DNA from: Paraburkholderia metrosideri
Lineage (GTDB): Bacteria; Pseudomonadota; Gammaproteobacteria; Burkholderiales; Burkholderiaceae
Assembly: GCF_904848625.1 (NCBI RefSeq)
Contig: NZ_CAJHCP010000006.1
Span: forward strand, 434,001 to 498,000
Direction: 5' to 3'
DNA length: 64,000 nucleotides
Under the pieces are notes generated by a model that did no database searches, was not told where the DNA came from, and saw nothing but the letters and a program-made list of their open reading frames with translations. A program made the position numbers and the translations under genes. This document shows positions 18,022 to 27,080 of the stretch, piece after piece; the first letter of the stretch is position 1; each line of letters begins with the position of its first letter.

Positions 18022-18750
18022 ATGAGAGACGACGACGTGGCGGCCGAGATCATCGAAAACGACGAAACGCGCGCGCCATTGCGGCGGCGCAAGGCGCACA
18101 TTCGTGAGTCGAATGAAGCGCATCTTCTGGCGTGCGCGGAGGCGGTTTTCGCCGAACGGGGACTCGACGGCACCAGCACCGCCATGATCGCCGAACGTGC
18201 TGGCTTACCGAAAGCTAACGTGCACTACTACTTTCCGACCAAGCTCGCGCTGTACCGGCGCGTGCTGGAAGACCTGTTCGAGGACTGGCACCGAGCAGCG
18301 GATACGTTCGAGTGCAGCGACGATCCGGTTGAAGCGATCGGCGGATATGTGCGCGCGAAAATGGAATTGTCGCGACGTCGCCCGTTAGGCTCGAAGGTGT
18401 GGGCAAGCGAGATCATCCACGGCGCAGAGCATATGGAAGACATTCTCACGGGGCGCGTGAAGCCATGGCTCGATAGCCGCGTGAAAGTGATCGACGACTG
18501 GATTGCGCGCGGTCTGCTTGCGCCGGTGAATGCACAGACGCTGATGTATATGATCTGGGCGACAACCCAGCATTACGCTGACTTCGACGCGCAGATTCGC
18601 GCGCTAAAGGGTAAGCGTGCATTGACGCAGAAAGCGTTTGAAGTCACGACCGAGGAAGTGGTCCAACTGGTGATTCGCGCGTGCGGGGCGGTGTCGCCGT
18701 CATCGTCATTGCGTTCGCGGAATGACGATGACGATGATCGTTCACGTTAA
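18022..18750 (+). CDS. TetR family regulator, RutR-like
   Basis: Likely repressor of pyrimidine catabolism that responds to uracil or thymine. The N-terminal helix-turn-helix reads TSTAMIAERAGLPKANVHYY near residue 45-65, followed by the TetR C-terminal ligand domain with PLGSKVWASEIIHGAEHMED, typical of the RutR group. The ATG at 18022 has GAAGG six bases upstream (242 residues); an in-frame ATG at 17983 would add 13 residues but has no ribosome site. The last residues are an Asp/Arg-rich tail. It is divergent from the amidohydrolase, with a palindromic operator between them. Confidence 0.85.
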   Translation: MRDDDVAAEIIENDETRAPLRRRKAHIRESNEAHLLACAEAVFAERGLDGTSTAMIAERAGLPKANVHYYFPTKLALYRRVLEDLFEDWHRAADTFECSDDPVEAIGGYVRAKMELSRRRPLGSKVWASEIIHGAEHMEDILTGRVKPWLDSRVKVIDDWIARGLLAPVNAQTLMYMIWATTQHYADFDAQIRALKGKRALTQKAFEVTTEEVVQLVIRACGAVSPSSSLRSRNDDDDDRSR

Positions 18751-18759
18751 ATCTTATGA

Positions 18760-18969
18760 GGAGACCCCGCGCGTCTCGTGAAGACCCGCGCGTTCGTCGT
18801 CTTGAAGCGTGAGTTCGCGCCGTCTGAGATACTCGCGGATGAGTTGAAGGCCTTTGTCAAAGACCGGCTTGCGCCGCACAAATATCCGCGTGACATCGTA
18901 TTCGCCGACGATTTGCCAAAAACCGCCGCCGGCAAGATTCAACGTTTCAAGCTGCGCGAACAGTCATAA
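18760..18969 (+). pseudogene. C-terminal remnant of a benzoate-CoA-ligase-type acyl-CoA synthetase
   Basis: About 70 codons encode only the end of the AMP-binding C-terminal domain: LVKTRAFVVLKREFAPSEIL, then APHKYPRDIVFADDLPKTAAGKIQRFKLRE. This includes the conserved TAAGKIQR lysine motif needed for adenylation. A stop (18757-18759) closes the frame just upstream and the roughly 450-residue N-terminal part is absent, so the fragment cannot be active. A GTG at 18778 could start a 63-residue product. It abuts an alpha/beta hydrolase nine bases downstream, as at the end of aerobic benzoyl-CoA (box) clusters, so it is probably the scar of a deletion. Confidence 0.8.
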
Positions 18970-18977
18970 GGTGATTC

Positions 18978-19826
18978 ATGCACAACCCAGCCGCCGGCAC
19001 CATTGCCGCTAGCGCCAATACCTCATCAGCCAACAGTTTCGTCGAATTGCCCGCTACGGCTTCTCATGGCCCATTGCGTATCGAATACCGCTGGCTCAAT
19101 GAAGCGGCGGCGAATGCGCCGCTTGCCGTGTTTCTGCACGAAGGACTCGGCTCGATTGAGATGTGGCGCGACTGGCCGCAAGCGTTATGCGAGCGACTCG
19201 GCATGCGTGGGCTCGTCTATTCGCGGCCCGGCTATGGGCGCTCTACGCCACGCCCGCACGAAGTGAAATGGCCGATCGATTTCATGACAGCGCAAGCGCG
19301 CGACATCCTCCCCGCATTGCTCGACGCACTCGACATCAGCGTGTCCGGGCGCCAGCAGATGTGGGTGATCGGCCATAGCGACGGCGGCTCGATCGCGTTG
19401 CTGTATTCGGCGCTGTATCCCGACGCGCTGGCCGGCGTTGTCGTCATTGCACCGCATGTATTTGTCGAAGATATTTCGGTGGAAAGTATTGCTCAAACAA
19501 AGCACCTATACGAGACCACCGACCTGCGCAGCAGGCTCGCGCGCTATCACGCCGATGTCGATTCCGCGTTCTACGGCTGGAACGACATCTGGCTGAATCC
19601 AGCCTTCCGGCAATGGACGATGACCGCAGAACTATCGTCCATTCGCCAGCCGCTGCTGGCGATACAGGGACACGACGACAACTACGGCACGATGGCCCAG
19701 ATCGACACGATCGCCGCCCACGTACCGCATGCACGTCTGGTCAGGCTCGACGCGTGCGGACACTCACCGCATCGCGACGCCCCGGAAAAATTGAACGAAG
19801 CGATTGCGGCATTTGTTTTGCGTTAG
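18978..19826 (+). CDS. Alpha/beta hydrolase
   Basis: A cytoplasmic serine hydrolase of 282 residues. The oxyanion segment FLHEGLGSIEMWRDWP is near residue 50, the nucleophile elbow GHSDGG near 133, and the acid and base are in the C-terminal half (QGHDDNYG near 230 and CGHSPHRD near 255). Similar proteins sit beside benzoate-CoA ligase in box benzoate pathway clusters, which fits the ligase fragment immediately upstream. The native substrate is unknown. If it was a box-cluster gene, it has been left without its pathway here. Confidence 0.82.
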   Translation: MHNPAAGTIAASANTSSANSFVELPATASHGPLRIEYRWLNEAAANAPLAVFLHEGLGSIEMWRDWPQALCERLGMRGLVYSRPGYGRSTPRPHEVKWPIDFMTAQARDILPALLDALDISVSGRQQMWVIGHSDGGSIALLYSALYPDALAGVVVIAPHVFVEDISVESIAQTKHLYETTDLRSRLARYHADVDSAFYGWNDIWLNPAFRQWTMTAELSSIRQPLLAIQGHDDNYGTMAQIDTIAAHVPHARLVRLDACGHSPHRDAPEKLNEAIAAFVLR

Positions 19827-20007
19827 CGGCCTGCGCTCAGAGCAACGTCGACAAACCGAGCGCCAACAGCGACGCCAGTCACCCCACGCGTTCGGCCGTC
19901 GGTGCCGGTTTCTTATCGGGCAATGCTACCGTCGGGATCAAGACGATCGTCCCGATCCAAGGCTGACCGCCTTCCCATTCCTCACGACCTATTCACAAAA
20001 CTTACAC

Positions 20008-20040
20008 AGGTCAGCGATTAAGCTGCTGCATCGCTGACCT
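20008..20040. other. Strong stem-loop upstream of a lipoprotein gene
   Basis: A perfect 11-bp inverted repeat, AGGTCAGCGAT / ATCGCTGACCT, has an 11-base spacer and lies 48 bases before the lipoprotein ATG. It lacks a U tract on the plus strand. It may be an operator, a 5' UTR hairpin or a weak terminator. Confidence 0.65.
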
Positions 20041-20088
20041 CGGCACACGCATGCCCTGGCAAGCCCTTCCCATGCCGGAGACAGTGTT

Positions 20089-20427
20089 ATGCCCGTGGTG
20101 TCGAAGCCCGCTCCTGCGCGAAAGCGCAAACGTTTGGCTGCCGTCATGATCGCCGCATCAGTTTGCCCATTGATCGGTGCATGCGGCAACGACGACCAGC
20201 CCACCGGCACCACCACAGCGAATCCGAGTTCTTCCAATAGTCCCGCGGACAACCCCAGCGCGCAGATGTCTGCGCAAGACAATCCGCTAGCCGCATCACC
20301 CGTACCTGCCGCCGTCACGATTCTGTCTCCCGCACTACCCGCATTACCCGCATCTGGCGCTGACGCAGCGTTGTCCGCCGCTGCATCCACGCCGCTCGCC
20401 ACACCCATCATCCATACTGCCGATTGA
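20089..20427 (+). CDS. Hypothetical small lipoprotein
   Basis: A protein of 112 residues with a basic N-terminus (ARKRKRLAAVM) and a lipobox LIGAC (Cys at residue 32). The mature part is rich in Ala, Ser, Pro and Thr and probably disordered. No domain is recognised. It precedes the phospholipase C gene by 67 bases on the same strand and may be co-transcribed with it. Confidence 0.6.
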   Translation: MPVVSKPAPARKRKRLAAVMIAASVCPLIGACGNDDQPTGTTTANPSSSNSPADNPSAQMSAQDNPLAASPVPAAVTILSPALPALPASGADAALSAAASTPLATPIIHTAD

Positions 20428-20494
20428 GTGTCGCGCCGCTCATGCTCGCGTGCGTGGCGTGCTGCTCCTCCACCGAAGATCGAGAGCCATCACC

Positions 20495-22606
20495 ATGACT
20501 TCAAAAAATCGCCGTGATTTTCTGCGCTCTGCCGCTCACGCAGCAGGTTCCGCCACCGCGTTGAGCATGTTGCCGCTGGGCATTCGCAACGCGCTGGCTC
20601 TGCCCGCCAACAACAAGACCGGCACGATTCGGGACGTCGAGCATATCGTCGTGCTGATGCAGGAAAACCGTTCATTCGATCACTACTTCGGCACACTCAA
20701 AGGCGTGCGCGGTTTTGGCGACACGCGCGCAATCAATCTGCCCAACGGCAAGCCGGTCTGGTATCAACCGCTCGCAGCGGATTCCGGCTACGTATTGCCG
20801 TTTCGGCCCACCGCGCCGAATCTGGGCCTGCAATTCCTGCAAGACCTGGCGCACGACTGGGGCACGACGCATACCGCATGGAACGGCGGCCGTTACGACC
20901 AATGGGTGCCGTCTAAAGGCACCACGACGATGGCCTACCTCACGCGCGACGACATTCCGTTTCACTACCAGCTCGCCGACGCATTCACCATCTGCGACGC
21001 CTACCATTGTTCGCTGATGGGACCGACTGACCCGAACCGCTACTACATGTGGAGCGGCTGGGTCGGCAACGACGGCAGCGGCGGCGGTCCGGTGATCGAC
21101 AACTCGGAACTCGGCTATGGCTGGTCCACGTATCCGGAAGTGCTGCAAAACGCGGGCATCACGTGGAAGATCTACCAGGACATGGGCACCGGTCTCGATG
21201 CAAATGGCTCATGGGGCTGGACACAAAACCCGTACATCGGCAATTACGGCGATAACTCGTTGCTCTACTTCAATCAGTATCGCAACGCGCAAGCGGGCAA
21301 CCCGCTATACGACAACGCGCGCACCGGTACCAATGCCGCCAAGGGCGACGGCTACTTCGACATACTCAAACGCGACGTGCAGAACAATGCACTGCCGCAA
21401 GTCTCGTGGATCGTCGCGCCCGAAGCGTATTCCGAGCATCCGAACTGGCCGACGAATTACGGCGCGTGGTACATCGACCAGGTGTTGCAGATCCTGACGT
21501 CGAATCCCGATGTGTGGAGCAAGACCGTGCTGCTGGTCAACTACGACGAGAACGACGGCTTCTTCGATCACATGCCGCCGCCGTTCGCACCGTCCACGAG
21601 CGCGAACGGTCTGTCGACCGTCGACACCAGCAACGAGATCTTTCCCGGCAATTCGACCACGCCTGCCGCGCCTTATGGCCTCGGTCCTCGCGTGCCGATG
21701 ATCGTCGTGTCGCCATGGTCAAAAGGCGGCTACGTGTGCTCGGAATTGTTCGACCATACGTCGGTGATCCGCTTTATCGAAAAGCGCTTTGGCCAGCAGC
21801 ACAACCTCGGCGAATCGAACATCACGCCGTGGCGTCGCGCAGTTTGCGGCGATCTGATGTCGGCGTTCAACTTCAGCAACCCGAACGACGCTGTGCCGAC
21901 ATTGCCAGACACGAGCGGCTACGTGCCGCCCGATCAGAATCGTCACGCGGATTACGTGCCGCTTCCACCTGCTGTACAAGCGGTGCCGCAGCAGGAACCG
22001 GGCGTCCGTCCCGCTCGCGCGCTCCCGTATGAATTATTCGTGCACGTGCAAGGCGAAGGCTCGGCCAGCAAGCTCACGATGCGCTTCATCAACACGGGTC
22101 GCGCCGGTGCAGTGTTTCTCGTCTACGCCGCGCAAGGTCTGAACGCCCCGCTCACTTATACCGTCGAAGCCGGCAAGCGCTTGCAGGATCAGTTGCCGCT
22201 CAATGCGGACGGCAGCTACGACTACACGGTGTACGGACCGAACGGCTTTCTGCGCCGCTTTGCGGGCAAAGTGGTCGCGCACAACGGGTGGGGCGGATCG
22301 GAAACGGCCCGGCCGGAAGTTGCCGAAGGCTATGACGTGTCGAATGGCAATCTGCAATTGCGGCTGGAAAATGTGGGCAGTGCGCGTTGCCAGTTCACCA
22401 TCGTGAATGCGTACGACGCGAATAACGTGATCAGGAATTCGGTACGCGGCGGGGATACCGGGCAGCTTTATCTCGATCTGCGAAATGCGCATGGCTGGTA
22501 CGACCTGACTATTACCGTCGATACGGATTCGTCATTCATGCGGCGCCTGGCGGGGCACGTCGAAACCGGCAGGAGCAGCGTGAGCGATCCGGCGTTGGGT
22601 AGCTGA
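20495..22606 (+). CDS. Phosphocholine-specific phospholipase C, Tat-exported
   Basis: A non-haemolytic type phospholipase C of 703 residues in the acid phosphatase/phosphoesterase superfamily that cleaves phosphatidylcholine. The start at 20495 gives a Tat signal, SKNRRDFLRS, followed by a hydrophobic stretch ending in NALA. The catalytic region begins HIVVLMQENRSFDHYFGTLK near residue 50, with the metal-site phrase YDENDGFFDHMPPP near 350. Two C-terminal DUF756-type beta domains follow (about 510-600 and 610-690). It acts outside the cytoplasm. No plcR chaperone is adjacent. Confidence 0.92.
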   Translation: MTSKNRRDFLRSAAHAAGSATALSMLPLGIRNALALPANNKTGTIRDVEHIVVLMQENRSFDHYFGTLKGVRGFGDTRAINLPNGKPVWYQPLAADSGYVLPFRPTAPNLGLQFLQDLAHDWGTTHTAWNGGRYDQWVPSKGTTTMAYLTRDDIPFHYQLADAFTICDAYHCSLMGPTDPNRYYMWSGWVGNDGSGGGPVIDNSELGYGWSTYPEVLQNAGITWKIYQDMGTGLDANGSWGWTQNPYIGNYGDNSLLYFNQYRNAQAGNPLYDNARTGTNAAKGDGYFDILKRDVQNNALPQVSWIVAPEAYSEHPNWPTNYGAWYIDQVLQILTSNPDVWSKTVLLVNYDENDGFFDHMPPPFAPSTSANGLSTVDTSNEIFPGNSTTPAAPYGLGPRVPMIVVSPWSKGGYVCSELFDHTSVIRFIEKRFGQQHNLGESNITPWRRAVCGDLMSAFNFSNPNDAVPTLPDTSGYVPPDQNRHADYVPLPPAVQAVPQQEPGVRPARALPYELFVHVQGEGSASKLTMRFINTGRAGAVFLVYAAQGLNAPLTYTVEAGKRLQDQLPLNADGSYDYTVYGPNGFLRRFAGKVVAHNGWGGSETARPEVAEGYDVSNGNLQLRLENVGSARCQFTIVNAYDANNVIRNSVRGGDTGQLYLDLRNAHGWYDLTITVDTDSSFMRRLAGHVETGRSSVSDPALGS

Positions 22607-22634
22607 GATTCTGTTAAGCGTTTTGATAGATAAC

Positions 22635-22668
22635 AACGGCCGCTACGCTTTGCGCGCGGCCGTTTTAT
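22635..22668 (+). terminator. Rho-independent terminator after phospholipase C
   Basis: A 9-bp stem AACGGCCGC / GCGGCCGTT has a 12-nt loop and a following TTATTGTTGTT tract, 28 bases past the stop. Confidence 0.8.
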
Positions 22669-22699
22669 TGTTGTTCTGCAAGCGTTTGCCGATGTCCTT

Positions 22700-23989
22700 T
22701 CATGCGGCAACCGCGGCTGTCAACGAAGCGCGCTCCTGCGCCTTCTCACGAATCGCGTGCACGATGAACTCCGCATCGCGCGCAACGCCGGAAAAGCGTC
22801 CAGAACCCCACGTATGCAGCCACGGCAAGCCGACGAAGTACAGACCGTCGATTGGCGTGATACCGCGCGTATGCGCCGGATAGCCGCGTCCGTTGAACAC
22901 GGGTGCATCGAGCCAGCTAAAGTCCGGCGTAAAGCCGATGCACCAGATGATCGCCGCAATGCCGCTCGTCTCGACATCCAGCGTGGTCCGTTCTTCCGCT
23001 GGCCGCCAGGCCGGTTCGTACGCGGCACCCTCTGGCGCCGCAATGCCGTGCTTCTCAATGAAGCCGTCGATGCTGGCATTGATCCGGTTATACGTGTCGT
23101 CGGCCGAATCGAGATTGGACCCGAGTGTAGGTGCGAAATAGAATTGCCCCTCGCGCAGATCGTCGAGCCGACCGTATAGCTCCATGCCTTCGGCAGCGAA
23201 CTTGCGCAGATCGATATCGCGTCCGCCGTCGCGGCCTGTCACATAGTGATTGGTGTTGTCGCGCACGCCTTCGCGCAACGGGTGTTTTTCGACCGGCATG
23301 TCGTAATATTGCATGTCGGCGAGCCAGTCGACCACGTCGCGACCCCGATAGAAACGCGCGCAACGTGGCGCTTCGCCCACGGCGAGCACGACTTTGCGTC
23401 CTGCCAGATGCAGGTCCTCCGCGATCTGCGCGCCGGATTGGCCGGTCCCGACCACCATCACCGCACCTTCGGGCAACGACTGCGGATTCCGATAGGCGGA
23501 CGATTGCAACTGCACGATATGAGCCGGCAAACGTTCAGCAAGACGCGGCACGATCGGCGTGTGATATCCCCCTGACGCTACGACGACCTGATCAGCGGTG
23601 AAATCTCCGCGCGTTGTCGAGATCGCGTACACGCCGTCGTCACGCTGTTTCACCCGCCTGACTTCCGTACGCTCGAGCACCGGTGCATCGACGTGCGCGA
23701 TAAAGCCGTCGAGGTACTGGATGATCTCGTCCTTCTTCATGAAACCGTGCGGGTCGTCGCCCTGATACGGATAACCCGGCAACGCGCATTGCCAGTTCGG
23801 CGTGACCAGACAGAACGCATCCCAGCGTTGCTCGCGCCACGTGTGCGTCACTGTGTTTCTTTCCACAACCAGATGGTCGATACCGGCCTGTTTCAGGTGA
23901 TAGCTGACCGACAGACCCGCTTGTCCGCCGCCGACAACGAGCACGCCGTAGTGCCCGTCGGCGTGTGCGTGATGTGCTGGATTCGACAT
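22700..23989 (-). CDS. Nit1C flavin-dependent oxidoreductase (MSMEG_0569 family)
   Basis: A flavin monooxygenase-like enzyme of 429 residues from the ATG at 23989 (GAGGA upstream). The FAD motif GVLVVGGGQAGLSVSYHLKQ is at residue 14 and the NAD(P) motif VMVVGTGQSGAQIAEDL near 175. The C-terminal phrase GLYFVGLPWLHTWGSGRFSG is distinctive for this nitrogen-starvation family. It is the last gene of the Nit1C cluster. Its substrate is not known; within the cluster it would oxidise an intermediate made by the nitrilase and radical SAM enzymes. The family assignment is firm. Confidence 0.92.
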   Translation of the reverse strand: MSNPAHHAHADGHYGVLVVGGGQAGLSVSYHLKQAGIDHLVVERNTVTHTWREQRWDAFCLVTPNWQCALPGYPYQGDDPHGFMKKDEIIQYLDGFIAHVDAPVLERTEVRRVKQRDDGVYAISTTRGDFTADQVVVASGGYHTPIVPRLAERLPAHIVQLQSSAYRNPQSLPEGAVMVVGTGQSGAQIAEDLHLAGRKVVLAVGEAPRCARFYRGRDVVDWLADMQYYDMPVEKHPLREGVRDNTNHYVTGRDGGRDIDLRKFAAEGMELYGRLDDLREGQFYFAPTLGSNLDSADDTYNRINASIDGFIEKHGIAAPEGAAYEPAWRPAEERTTLDVETSGIAAIIWCIGFTPDFSWLDAPVFNGRGYPAHTRGITPIDGLYFVGLPWLHTWGSGRFSGVARDAEFIVHAIREKAQERASLTAAVAA

Positions 23990-24015
23990 GATGCGTCCTC
24001 TAAAAAAATAACTGT

Positions 24016-24300
24016 CTAGCTGAACTCGATAACCTTGACCGTCGCATCCGGTTGATCGCGAAAGCGCTCGGCGTCGTGCTCGATCTGCGCTAACTGGTCC
24101 ATCGCCGCTGAACACGCGAAGCCGTATTTCTCCCGCACACGTTCGGATGCGATATTCAGTGCCTGTCGCGAGCGGGTGACGAAATCGTCGAGTTGATAGG
24201 CTTCGCCCGGCTTAAAAAAGTCGCCAATGACGAGTGACGGCGAATAACAATTCGCTTCGTCGCCGTCCGGCCATTGAATTCGAAAGTGCATGACAGGCAT
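24016..24300 (-). CDS. Nit1C small protein (MSMEG_0570 family)
   Basis: A 94-residue cytoplasmic protein of unknown function found only with Nit1C genes. The sequence MHFRIQWPDGDEANCYSPSL followed by KPGEAYQLDDFVTRSRQALN is characteristic. No catalytic motif is evident; its size suggests a subunit or carrier-like partner. It lies between the glycosyltransferase and flavoprotein genes, 26 bases before the latter. Confidence 0.88.
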   Translation of the reverse strand: MPVMHFRIQWPDGDEANCYSPSLVIGDFFKPGEAYQLDDFVTRSRQALNIASERVREKYGFACSAAMDQLAQIEHDAERFRDQPDATVKVIEFS

Positions 24301-24314
24301 CGCAATTCCTCAAA

Positions 24315-25484
24315 TCAGTTAATAGGCAAAGCATGCTTCGCCAGAAAATGGCGATACGCATCGACGTGACGCTGCGCACTCGCATGCCAGCTAAATCGGG
24401 CGAGCAACGCTGGGACCGCGTGAGCGAAATCGAGCGTGTTTTTGTTGAGCGCGTCGAGCAACGCGGACGTGATCGAATCGATATCCGTGGGATCGGCCCA
24501 GCAGCATGTCGCGTCATCGAGATATTCGGTGAATGGCGCAATTGCCGAGGCTACGACCGGCGTTCCGCTGGCGAGCGCCTCCAATACGACGAGGCCGAAT
24601 CCTTCGCGTAGCGAAACCATCGACAACACGTCGGCGACACGAAATAGCGCCGGCATTGCGGCGTCTTCCAGTGGGCCGGTCACGATCACGTTGTTGTGTG
24701 GGCCGACAGAAAGATCCAGTTCCGCGGCTCGTTGGAGCACGCTGCGGGTGTAAGCGTCATGGTCGAGCAGGCTCGCGCCGCCAGCGATCACAAGTTGCGC
24801 ATTGGGCTTCACGTCGCGAATCGACGCAAAAGCTTCGAGCAGCGCCAGGGTGTTCTTGCGCGCTTCGACACCGCCTACTGCCAGAACGACCGGACCGACG
24901 CCGATACCGAAACGTCGTCTGATTGGCACATCGTGATGGTCCGCGCGCGGAGAGAAGCGTGTGATGTCCACGCCGTTCGGCACCGTGATCGCGTGAATGC
25001 CGCACAACGATCGCAATTCACACGTCCAGATATCGCTTACGCACAGCACCTGATCGGCGTCCTGATACGCACGCCGCTGCCATGCAGCCAGACGTGGATT
25101 ATCGAAATGATCAAGATGATGCACAGTGCGCACGAAACCCTGAATACGCGCTTGCGCTTTCAATTCCGCCAGCGCGTTCCCGCTGATACTGTCCTGCGCA
25201 TGCAACACATCGAACGAGGTCGCATCCTGACTGATCAATGCACGATGAAATGCATCGATTCTCGCTTCCACCATGTCGACGGTAGTTGCCTGCGGCAATG
25301 TGATCGGTGCATACACCACGCGGCACGGCGGCAAACGGAATAGCGTTTCACCTGGCCCGGCGGGTGCGAACACCGTCACGTCATGCCCGATCGACGTCAA
25401 CGCGCTTGCCAATTCAAGCGTGTGCACCACTCCGCCGCGCGGGTTGACCGAATGCGTCAGCAACGCGATACGCAGAGGATTCAT
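24315..25484 (-). CDS. Nit1C glycosyltransferase (MSMEG_0565 family)
   Basis: A GT-B (GT4-like) glycosyltransferase of 389 residues. The N-terminal domain opens RIALLTHSVNPRGGVVHTLE, and the nucleotide-sugar site is represented by SLREGFGLVVLEALASGTPVV near residue 300. It starts inside the stop codon of the AIR-synthase-like gene (ATGA at 25481-25484), indicating translational coupling. That a glycosyl transfer is built into this cluster suggests the final product is a glycosylated small molecule; neither the donor nor the acceptor is known. Confidence 0.9.
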   Translation of the reverse strand: MNPLRIALLTHSVNPRGGVVHTLELASALTSIGHDVTVFAPAGPGETLFRLPPCRVVYAPITLPQATTVDMVEARIDAFHRALISQDATSFDVLHAQDSISGNALAELKAQARIQGFVRTVHHLDHFDNPRLAAWQRRAYQDADQVLCVSDIWTCELRSLCGIHAITVPNGVDITRFSPRADHHDVPIRRRFGIGVGPVVLAVGGVEARKNTLALLEAFASIRDVKPNAQLVIAGGASLLDHDAYTRSVLQRAAELDLSVGPHNNVIVTGPLEDAAMPALFRVADVLSMVSLREGFGLVVLEALASGTPVVASAIAPFTEYLDDATCCWADPTDIDSITSALLDALNKNTLDFAHAVPALLARFSWHASAQRHVDAYRHFLAKHALPIN

Positions 25485-26482
25485 CGCGGGCTGTCCTTCG
25501 CGACGATAAACGGCTCGCGTCTGAAGTCCCACAATACGGCCGAGTCATCTTGCTGATGCAGCGATACTTCAAGCGAATCATCCACCATGCCGATCGCCGA
25601 ACAGGCGAGCGCGCGTGAATTGAACAACGCCTGCACCGCTTCAACCTTGTCCTGACGCACCGACAGTAGATAACCGAAGCTCGGAAACGCCGTCACCCAA
25701 CGTGAGAACGTCACACCGGCGGGTTTTGGAATACGCGTGAGATCGATCCGGGCGCCCACCTGCGAGCATTCGAGCAACATCAGCGCCGTACCTAACGTTC
25801 CCGCCATGCTGATATCTTTAGCCGCATCGCACAGTCCGCTCTCAGCGAGTTGCGGCAACAGTTCCAGATCTGCGCGCAGACGTTCCGACGGTGCATCTAC
25901 TGAAGCATTCCAGAAAGGATACGGTTCTTCGAAATGACCACGCAGATCGACTGCCATCATCAGTGTGTCGCCCGGTTTGGCGTTGAAGCTCGATAGCAGT
26001 GCTTTCGCGCGACCGATAATCGACACCGCCAATTGCGCGGCATCGCTGCGCGTATTCGTGTGACCGCCGACAATCGGCACACCATACGCAACCGACGCGG
26101 CCGCCATCCCCGCCAGCACCTGATCCGCTGCGGCGATACCATGGCTCCATAATGCGTCGACAACGGCCAGCGGTCTGCCGCCCATTGCATAGATATCGCT
26201 TACGTTGACCATCACACTGCTGTAGCCCGCGAACCACGGCATGGCACCGACAAAATCGCTGACCATCCCTTCGATCGCGAATAGCAGATAGCCATCGCCG
26301 TCGGCAAGTGCTGCGCAATCGTCGCCCAACCCCACCGCTTGCGCGAGATCATGTGTGCCACCGGGCAAACGACGCGCAAGCGAGCCGACTACGTCGGCAA
26401 TATCCGTCTTGTGCCGGAAGCCACGGCTTTCCCGCAAGCTGGCGACGAGGTCGGCTGCCCGCATGCCATTCATGTCATTCAT
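25481..26482 (-). CDS. Nit1C AIR-synthase-like protein (Sll0787 family)
   Basis: A 333-residue protein of the PurM/AIR synthase superfamily, ATP-dependent enzymes that activate an amide or carbonyl oxygen. Nucleotide-binding features are VGLGDDCAAL near residue 45 and GVPIVGGHTNTRSDAAQL near 145. It overlaps the GNAT gene upstream (ATGA at 26479-26482) and the glycosyltransferase downstream by four bases each, so the three genes are translationally coupled. The reaction is unknown. Confidence 0.9.
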   Translation of the reverse strand: MNDMNGMRAADLVASLRESRGFRHKTDIADVVGSLARRLPGGTHDLAQAVGLGDDCAALADGDGYLLFAIEGMVSDFVGAMPWFAGYSSVMVNVSDIYAMGGRPLAVVDALWSHGIAAADQVLAGMAAASVAYGVPIVGGHTNTRSDAAQLAVSIIGRAKALLSSFNAKPGDTLMMAVDLRGHFEEPYPFWNASVDAPSERLRADLELLPQLAESGLCDAAKDISMAGTLGTALMLLECSQVGARIDLTRIPKPAGVTFSRWVTAFPSFGYLLSVRQDKVEAVQALFNSRALACSAIGMVDDSLEVSLHQQDDSAVLWDFRREPFIVAKDSPR

Positions 26483-27078
26483 GCCGCTCTCCGCAGAGGA
26501 GAACGCTGTGACTGCTGCGTCAGCGTCACGAAGCCGCCATGGGGCGTCGCGCACGGCGGGTATGCATGCAGTTGCGCCTGCATCAGATGATGGGGCCTGC
26601 CCAGTAAAGTCTCTTCGGCGAGGACGTCCCAATGCATTGCCTGAAACAGCGGCACATTCTGACTCTGTACATGCGCAAGAAACGTTTCGCAATCTAGCGC
26701 ATGCGCGCTACTTACCGCGAGGCGAATCAGCGTTGCACCGATCTTTCCATATCGACGGAATGCGGCGTGGACAGCGAGCCGCGAACCGAACCATACATTG
26801 TCGTGATCGCGATGAATTCGCACCGTGCCGACCACCTGTTCCGGCATGCCCGCCACGCAACTCACCGCCACCAGTTGCTGCGCATGCTGATCGATATCGT
26901 CCCGATCGTCGCCGACAAAAATGCCCTGCTCGATGCAGAACACCGCACGTCGCAACCGGAACGCCTCTTCAGCTTCCCAATCGAGCGTGGTCCATTTGAT
27001 GCGGAATTCGCTCGGCATGTACGGCACAACATCCGCTTCGCCGTCGAGTGCTTCGCCTGCAATCGCCTCACCGAACAT
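26479..27078 (-). CDS. Nit1C GNAT N-acyltransferase (MSMEG_0567/Sll0786 family)
   Basis: A 199-residue acetyltransferase-fold protein. The core reads FRLRRAVFCIEQGIFVGDDRDDID near residue 40, with the acyl-CoA segment around RLAVHAAFRRYGKIGATLIRLA near 100. The ATG at 27078 has GAGGAG upstream and follows the radical SAM stop by two bases. A C-terminal Arg/Gln tail follows. It probably acylates an amino group on the cluster's intermediate; this is inference from the fold. Confidence 0.9.
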   Translation of the reverse strand: MFGEAIAGEALDGEADVVPYMPSEFRIKWTTLDWEAEEAFRLRRAVFCIEQGIFVGDDRDDIDQHAQQLVAVSCVAGMPEQVVGTVRIHRDHDNVWFGSRLAVHAAFRRYGKIGATLIRLAVSSAHALDCETFLAHVQSQNVPLFQAMHWDVLAEETLLGRPHHLMQAQLHAYPPCATPHGGFVTLTQQSQRSPLRRAA

Positions 27079-27080
27079 GG

